Shown here: one piece after another, positions 59,622 through 64,000 of the stretch
Numbering within the stretch: position 1 is the first letter of the stretch
How the letters are laid out: each line of letters opens with the position of its first letter
NCBI RefSeq assembly: GCF_030815415.1
Contig: NZ_JAUSWW010000001.1
Coordinates: 9,300,001 to 9,364,000, forward strand
DNA: 64,000 bases
Source: Streptomyces canus
Lineage (GTDB): Bacteria > Actinomycetota > Actinomycetes > Streptomycetales > Streptomycetaceae
Direction of reading: 5' to 3'
Notes under the pieces: generated by a model
Databases searched by the model: none
What the model was told of the DNA's origin: nothing
Seen by the model: only the letters and a program-made list of their open reading frames with translations
Program-made: the position numbers and the translations under genes

Positions 59622-61232
59622 TCAGAGCGGGATGTTGCCGTGGCGGCGCTCCGGCATCGGTGCCCGCTTGCCGCGCAGGGCGCGCAGGGCACGGCAGATG
59701 TGGGCGCGGGTGTCGCGGGGGGCGATGACGGCGTCGATGTAACCGCGCTCGGCGGCGAGGTACGGGGTCCCGTACGTGCTCTCGTACGCGGTGAGGAGAC
59801 GGGCGCGCAATGCCTCGGGGTCGGCCGCGGCGGCCAGTTCACGGCGATGCAGGACGCCCACCGCACCCTCGGCACCCATGACGGCGATGCGGGCGGTCGG
59901 CCAGGCGAGGTTGATGTCGGCGCCCAGGTGCTTTGAGCCCATCACCGCGTACCCGCCGCCGTACGCCTTGCGCACCACCACGGTGACCTTGGGGACGGTC
60001 GCCTCGGCGTACGCGTACAGGAGTTTGGCGCCGCGCCGGATGATGCCGGCCTGCTCCTGGCGGACTCCGGAGAGATAGCCCGGCACATCGGCGAAGGTCA
60101 GCAGGGGGATGCCGAACGCATCGCAGAACCGTACGAATCGTGCGGCCTTCTCGGACGCGTCGATGTCGAGGACCCCGGCGGCGTGCAGCGGCTGGTTGGC
60201 GACGACTCCGACGGCACCGCCCTCGACGAGGGCCAGTGCGCAGATGATGTTCGGCGCGAACAGCTCCTGCACTTCCAGGAGTTCGCCGTCGTCGACGACC
60301 GCGCGCAGGATGTCGCGCATGTCGTAGGCCTGACCGAGCCGGTCCGGAACCACCGTGTCGAGACATCGCCCGGCGGGCGCGGCCCCCGGCGCGTACTGCG
60401 GGGGCCGCTCCAGGTTGTTGGCGGGCAGGTACGACAGCAGGTCGCGGACGGTGTCGAGGGCGTTCACCTCGTCGGCGGCCAGGAAGTGGGCGTTGCCGTT
60501 GACGGTGTTGCTGGTGCGGGCGCCGCCCAGTTCCTCGGCGCTGGTGCGCTCGCCGGTGACCGTCTCGATGACGTCGGGACCGGTGACGAACATGTGCGAG
60601 GCACCGTCCACCATCACGGTGAAGTCGGTGATGGCCGGTGAGTACGCGGCCCCGCCGGCGCACGGGCCCAGGACGACCGAGATCTGCGGGATCACCCCGG
60701 ACGCCTGCACGTTGCGGCGCACCAGCTCGGCGTAGAGGGCGAGCGAGGTGACGCCCTCCTGGATACGGGCGCCACCGCCGTCGTTGAGGCCGATGACGGG
60801 GCAGCCGGTCTTCAGGGCGAGGTCCATCAGCGCGAGCGTCTTGTGCCCGAAGGCCTCGCCCATGCTGCCGCCGAAGACCGTGGAGTCCTGGGCGAAGACA
60901 CAGACGGCCCGGTTGTCGATCGTGCCGTACCCGGTGACCACCCCGTCGCCGTACGGGCGCCCGGCGCCGTCACCGGTGGGCCGGGCGCGTACGAACAGAC
61001 CCGTCTCGGTGAACGAACCCGCGTCCAGCAGCAGATCGATCCGCTCCCGGGCGCCGTACTCCCCCCGTCTCCTGGGCCCGTGCGCGGTGACCGCCCGCGT
61101 CCGGCGGCTCTCCAGTGCGCTGATGCGATCGAGGGTTCGGTCCACGGATCGTTCGGCGATCGGGTCGGGTACCCGGCCGGCCTCCCTCTCCGCCACCGGC
61201 CTCGCCCTGGATGTCTCCACCTCAAGTGTCAT
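59622..61232 (-). CDS. Acyl-CoA carboxylase carboxyltransferase (AccD4/PccB-like)
   Basis: This 536-residue carboxyltransferase beta subunit transfers carboxyl from biotin to an acyl-CoA. The two crotonase-like halves have oxyanion loops LGPCAGGAAYSPAITDF and RKAYGGGYAVMGSKHLGAD. In mycobacteria AccD4 makes the long carboxyacyl-CoA extender for Pks13. No biotin-carboxylase (AccA) gene is in the window, so the holoenzyme would need one from elsewhere. The ATG at 61232 has GGAGG six bases upstream. First gene of the Pks13-like operon. Confidence 0.93.
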   Translation of the reverse strand: MTLEVETSRARPVAEREAGRVPDPIAERSVDRTLDRISALESRRTRAVTAHGPRRRGEYGARERIDLLLDAGSFTETGLFVRARPTGDGAGRPYGDGVVTGYGTIDNRAVCVFAQDSTVFGGSMGEAFGHKTLALMDLALKTGCPVIGLNDGGGARIQEGVTSLALYAELVRRNVQASGVIPQISVVLGPCAGGAAYSPAITDFTVMVDGASHMFVTGPDVIETVTGERTSAEELGGARTSNTVNGNAHFLAADEVNALDTVRDLLSYLPANNLERPPQYAPGAAPAGRCLDTVVPDRLGQAYDMRDILRAVVDDGELLEVQELFAPNIICALALVEGGAVGVVANQPLHAAGVLDIDASEKAARFVRFCDAFGIPLLTFADVPGYLSGVRQEQAGIIRRGAKLLYAYAEATVPKVTVVVRKAYGGGYAVMGSKHLGADINLAWPTARIAVMGAEGAVGVLHRRELAAAADPEALRARLLTAYESTYGTPYLAAERGYIDAVIAPRDTRAHICRALRALRGKRAPMPERRHGNIPL

Positions 61233-61403
61233 GGCCACCTCCGAAGTGGCTACCGAATATGGCAGCGCCGCAGGGGCGGACCGGCTCGATCGGCCTTCTG
61301 TTTGGGGGAGATGAGTCCCCGGGGGCCGTGGTTAGTCCGTGGGTGACAAGGGCCGGGGCGGGACGGGGGCGTCCCGCGGAACATCGAGGCGACGGCGTGC
61401 GGG

Positions 61404-62486
61404 TCAGTTGCGGCCTGCGCGTCGGCGGCGTACGGCGGCCGCCAGCTCGTCGAGGAGGCGCTCGGTCTCGCCCCAGCCGACACAGGCGTCGGTGACGCTC
61501 TGTCCGTAGACGAGTGTCTCCAGCGGGCCCGGTTCCTGCCGCCCCTCGGTGAGGAAGCTCTCCACCATCAGACCGGCGATCCCTGGTTCCCCCGCGGCGA
61601 CACGTGCGGCGATCTCACGGACGACGGCGGCCTGACGGACGTGGTCCTTACCGCTGTTGGCGTGGCTGGCGTCGATCACCAGGCGGGGTTCCCGTCCCGA
61701 CTTCGCGAGGAGGGCGATGGCGTCGCGGACGTCCTCGGGGCCGTGATTCGGGCCGCCGCGTCCGCCCCGCAGGATGACGTGACAGTCGGGATTTCCGCTG
61801 GTCGAGACGGTGGAGGCGTGCCCTTCGTCGTCGATGCCGAAGAACACGTGGTCGCCGGCCGAGGCCCGGCAGCCGTCGATCGCCGCCGTCACGTCCCCGT
61901 CCGTCGCGTTCTTGAACCCGACGGGCATCGACAGACCCGAGGCGAGCTGACGGTGCACCTGGCTCTCCGGTGTGCGCGCGCCGATGGCACCCCACGTCAC
62001 CGCGTCGGAGATGTACTGCGGGCTGGTCGGCTCCAGGAACTCACACCCCACCGGCAGGCCCGCGTCGAGCACGTCGAGCAGGACCTGACGGGCCATGCGC
62101 AACCCCAACTGCACGTCATGGGTGCCGTCCAGGTGCGGGTCGTTGATCAGGCCTTTCCAACCGACGGTCGTCCGAGGCTTCTCGAAGTACACGCGCATCA
62201 CCACGCAGAGCTCGTCACTGAGCGGGGCGACCGCTGCCGCCAGACGGTGCGCGTAGTCCCTGGCGGCTGCCGCGTCGTGCACCGAGCACGGGCCGACGAC
62301 CAGGAGGAGCCGATCGTCCTCACCGGTCAGCACCGCGTTGACGGCGCGGCGACTGTCCGCCACCGAGGCCGCGCGGGTCGAACCCAGCGGAAGCTCGTCG
62401 CGGAGGGCGGCTGGGGAGATGAGGGGCTGGAAGCCGGTGACGCGAAGGTCGTTGGTCCGGGGTGAGGCGCCGGTCGGTGTGGTCAT
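61404..62486 (-). CDS. Type I 3-deoxy-7-phosphoheptulonate (DAHP) synthase
   Basis: This 360-residue AroFGH-type enzyme condenses erythrose 4-phosphate with PEP, the first step of the shikimate pathway. Marks are LLLVVGPCSVHD, YFEKPRTTVGWKGLINDP, VGFKNATDGD and IDASHANSGKDH. Most streptomycete primary DAHP synthases are of the type II family, so this type I copy is probably specialised. An aromatic leader peptide and terminator precede it, so its transcription should respond to Trp/Tyr charging. It lies 171 bases before the carboxyltransferase on the same strand. Confidence 0.93.
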   Translation of the reverse strand: MTTPTGASPRTNDLRVTGFQPLISPAALRDELPLGSTRAASVADSRRAVNAVLTGEDDRLLLVVGPCSVHDAAAARDYAHRLAAAVAPLSDELCVVMRVYFEKPRTTVGWKGLINDPHLDGTHDVQLGLRMARQVLLDVLDAGLPVGCEFLEPTSPQYISDAVTWGAIGARTPESQVHRQLASGLSMPVGFKNATDGDVTAAIDGCRASAGDHVFFGIDDEGHASTVSTSGNPDCHVILRGGRGGPNHGPEDVRDAIALLAKSGREPRLVIDASHANSGKDHVRQAAVVREIAARVAAGEPGIAGLMVESFLTEGRQEPGPLETLVYGQSVTDACVGWGETERLLDELAAAVRRRRAGRN

Positions 62487-62571
62487 GGGGGAGGTTCCCG
62501 TCCTTTTCGTAAGGCGGGTCCGGTTCGGTACGTGTCTTCCACACCCGGGCCGGCCCGCCGTAAACGACGAA

Positions 62572-62596
62572 GGGCAGAGACGGACCGTCTCTGCCC
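62572..62596 (-). terminator. Attenuator terminator hairpin before the DAHP synthase gene
   Basis: GGGCAGAGACGG and CCGTCTCTGCCC are perfect 12-base arms around one base, followed on the mRNA by TTCGTCGTTT, a U-rich run. It sits 24 bases after the leader stop and 85 before the DAHP synthase ATG. Confidence 0.75.
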
Positions 62597-62620
62597 TGCT
62601 GGCTCCGGGTGAAGGGTTGG

Positions 62621-62683
62621 TCAGCGCACCTGACCCCCGGCTCCACCCGGAGCCGGCGGAAAGCGCCAATACCAACGATTCAC
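62621..62683 (-). CDS. Aromatic-residue leader peptide VNRWYWRF of the DAHP synthase gene
   Basis: A 20-codon frame (GTG at 62683, stop at 62621) begins VNRWYWRFPPAPGG. Codons 4-6 are Trp-Tyr-Trp and codon 8 is Phe. Just after them lie GGCTCCGGGT and GGAGCCGG, which pair perfectly (8 bp), and after the stop ACCCGGAGCC, an exact complement of GGCTCCGGGT, giving the alternative folds of a classical attenuator. It should sense charged tRNA(Trp)/tRNA(Tyr). Trp-type leaders are known before aromatic genes in streptomycetes. Confidence 0.75.
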   Translation of the reverse strand: MNRWYWRFPPAPGGAGGQVR

Positions 62684-62698
62684 CGTAGACACACGCGC

Positions 62699-62704
62699 AC
62701 AGTA
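62699..62704 (-). promoter_or_regulatory. Probable -10 box of the DAHP synthase attenuator transcript
   Basis: TACTGT on the minus strand lies 15 bases before the leader GTG. No strong -35 is visible at the expected distance. Confidence 0.35.
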
Positions 62705-62756
62705 GCGCCCCTTCGTGAGCGGCGTGTACTGCTTTTCCTCCGTGGCGGTGCCGTGT

Positions 62757-63740
62757 TCAGGACTCGCGGGTGCGGCGGGCCTCGGCCACGAGTGTGCCGG
62801 GCAGTCCCGGCCCCGCGCACGCGTAGTCGATCAGGAGGTCGCGGTACGAGGTGTTCGTGAGTTCCGGCGCGAGGGCGATCAGGTCCCGCAGGTTGTCGGA
62901 CGAGCCGGTCAGACGGGCGCGGTAGGCGGCGCGTGCCGCGCGTAGGGAGACTTCGTCCGAAGCGTGTGCCAGGCCCTGTTCGGCGTGGCTCACGGCCGCG
63001 GCGAAGTCGCCCTGTTCGGCACGCAGGTCCGCGAGGTCCAGGTGGAGCGACCAGTTGTCGGGCTCCAGGGCCAGGGCACGGATGAAGGCGGTCGCAGCCT
63101 GGTCCAGGTCACCCATCGCCCGCCAGGTGCCCGCTCGGGTGACCTCGGTCCACATGACCCGGTCGACGGCGTCGGCACGATCGCACAGCGCGAACGCCAG
63201 GTCATGGCGACCGCAGGCCCGAGGCAGCCGGGCCATGGAGGCCAGCGACTCCGGCACGGGACTGCGCTCGGACACGACGTCGAGGGCATGGAACCAGGGC
63301 GCGAACCGCTCACGCATCTCGTCGGAGTCCAGGACACGGCCGTAGTCCAAGGTCCGCAGACACGCCTCGGCCAGCGCCTGAGCACTCACCGCGCCGAGAA
63401 GGCCGGCATCGCCGAACCACGGGGCAGCGCCCCAGGCCACGTCCGGCCGCACCCCCGTGACCGAGCCGAGGGTCATCACCGCGTCGTCCATGTCCCCGTC
63501 GAGGAACAGGAAGTAGGCCTGCGCCGGCACAGTACTCAAGGAGCCGTCCCCTTCGAGACCCTCCTTCAGCTCGGAGCGCCGCTCACGCCACAACTCGGCG
63601 AGCGCCGCATAGGGCTCCGGGGCCGCCGGCGCGGAGGCTATCGCACCCACCAGATACTCCACGGCGCGCACCGGGCTTCCGCCGCAGTGCGCCATCACGC
63701 CGGCGAGCGCGACTCCCGCTGTCACTGAACGATTCGACAC
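62757..63740 (-). CDS. Tetratricopeptide-repeat protein
   Basis: This 327-residue helical protein has TPR-like repeats, clearest near residues 220-285 (AGTWRAMGDLDQAATAFIRA, then SLHLDLADLRAEQGDFAAAV and SHAEQGLAHA). No signal or catalytic motif is seen; it is presumably a protein-binding scaffold. The GTG at 63740 lies six bases after TATTCT, a -10-like box, so the transcript is probably leaderless. Confidence 0.72.
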   Translation of the reverse strand: MSNRSVTAGVALAGVMAHCGGSPVRAVEYLVGAIASAPAAPEPYAALAELWRERRSELKEGLEGDGSLSTVPAQAYFLFLDGDMDDAVMTLGSVTGVRPDVAWGAAPWFGDAGLLGAVSAQALAEACLRTLDYGRVLDSDEMRERFAPWFHALDVVSERSPVPESLASMARLPRACGRHDLAFALCDRADAVDRVMWTEVTRAGTWRAMGDLDQAATAFIRALALEPDNWSLHLDLADLRAEQGDFAAAVSHAEQGLAHASDEVSLRAARAAYRARLTGSSDNLRDLIALAPELTNTSYRDLLIDYACAGPGLPGTLVAEARRTRES

Positions 63741-63819
63741 CGCCAGAGAATATCCATGGCCCGCTGACCGGGCAGGACGTGGACCTCGCACGAGCGGCGG
63801 GGCCCACGTCGTCAGCCGG

Positions 63820-64000
63820 TCAGCAGGTCGAGCTGGTCTGGGTGAGCAGGCCCAGTCGCCACGGCAGGCTGTTGTAGTCGCCGCCCGCGCTGGGGTTCAT
63901 GCCTTGGTACAGGTACTGGAGCCTGCACGAGGGGATGGTCAGTGTCTGGTCGTAGCCGGCACGGATCATCTCGCCGTGGCTGATGTCCCTGGTCCAGGAG
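63820..64000 (-). CDS. GH62 alpha-L-arabinofuranosidase, C-terminal part (runs off the right edge)
   Basis: The last 60 codons of a secreted glycosidase are present. [37 protein letters not shown] and [11 protein letters not shown] match the conserved end of GH62 arabinofuranosidases, which remove arabinose side chains from arabinoxylan. The active site and signal lie outside the window. The frame is open to base 64000. Confidence 0.8.
   Translation of the reverse strand, partial: SWTRDISHGEMIRAGYDQTLTIPSCRLQYLYQGMNPSAGGDYNSLPWRLGLLTQTSSTC

Overview
The window is about 64 kb of very GC-rich DNA with strong G/C at third codon positions, many leaderless or GTG starts, Tat-dependent enzymes, a conservon (CvnABCDE), an ECF41 sigma factor and a Pks13-like assembly line. 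All of this points to a Streptomyces chromosome, probably an accessory or arm-proximal part, because pseudogene scars and single-copy metabolic islands alternate. No tRNA, rRNA, CRISPR array or intact insertion sequence was seen.

Layout. 1-7.9 kb: the end of a PfkB sugar kinase, an MFS exporter, a decayed sugar-binding lipoprotein, a DUF1062 protein, a MalY-type C-S lyase, a P1-family aminopeptidase, a cupin and a GNAT. 8-9.5 kb: a Tat-exported sulfite-oxidase-like molybdoenzyme preceded by a short Cys-rich leader peptide. 9.6-14.5 kb: an AraC/GATase regulator with a second-type GAPDH, a membrane protein and another MFS exporter. 14.5-20.9 kb: a sulfur-type uptake operon (binding protein, two permeases, double ATPase, LLM flavin monooxygenase remnant) under a SAM-IV riboswitch followed by a cysteine leader peptide. 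21-25.7 kb: small hypotheticals, an HTH regulator with a divergent FMN reductase, and a VOC protein. 25.7-32.2 kb: a conservon extended by a second P450 and an enoyl-CoA hydratase. 32.5-39.5 kb: a DHFR-like protein, an ABC-F protein with its own attenuation leader, a cold-shock protein, a quinone-reductase-like enzyme, and a SnoaL-LUD fusion divergent from an ECF41 sigma factor across a mirrored promoter. 39.5-50.4 kb: two truncated secreted-protein scars, a hydrolase/LLM/methyltransferase operon with a divergent LysR, a frameshifted HTH gene, GNAT, a TOPRIM protein, an HTH/Clp-N pair, a secreted lipase-like protein, a subtilase scar and a cutinase. 50.6-61.2 kb: a DHFR-like protein, a PucR-type regulator and an operon of carboxyltransferase, fatty acyl-AMP ligase, Pks13-like PKS (ACP-KS-AT-ACP-TE) and an antigen-85-like esterase. 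61.4-64 kb: DAHP synthase with an aromatic-residue leader and terminator, a TPR protein and the end of a GH62 arabinofuranosidase.

How the parts work together. The most striking locus is 52.6-61.2 kb. Its gene set and order copy the mycobacterial mycolate-condensation locus (accD4, pks13, fadD32, with fbp esterases nearby), although streptomycetes do not make mycolates. It should activate one fatty acid as an acyl-AMP, carboxylate an acyl-CoA and condense the two into an alpha-alkyl-beta-keto acyl chain that is then released or transferred. The second theme is RNA- and translation-level control. Four short leader peptides precede the sulfite oxidase-like gene, the sulfur importer (behind a SAM-IV riboswitch), the ABC-F gene (the leader pairs with the Shine-Dalgarno) and the DAHP synthase gene (Trp-Tyr-Trp codons, alternative pairing, terminator). 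The third is a 34-bp mirrored ECF41-type promoter pair. Functions were assigned by reading motifs; no database search was run.
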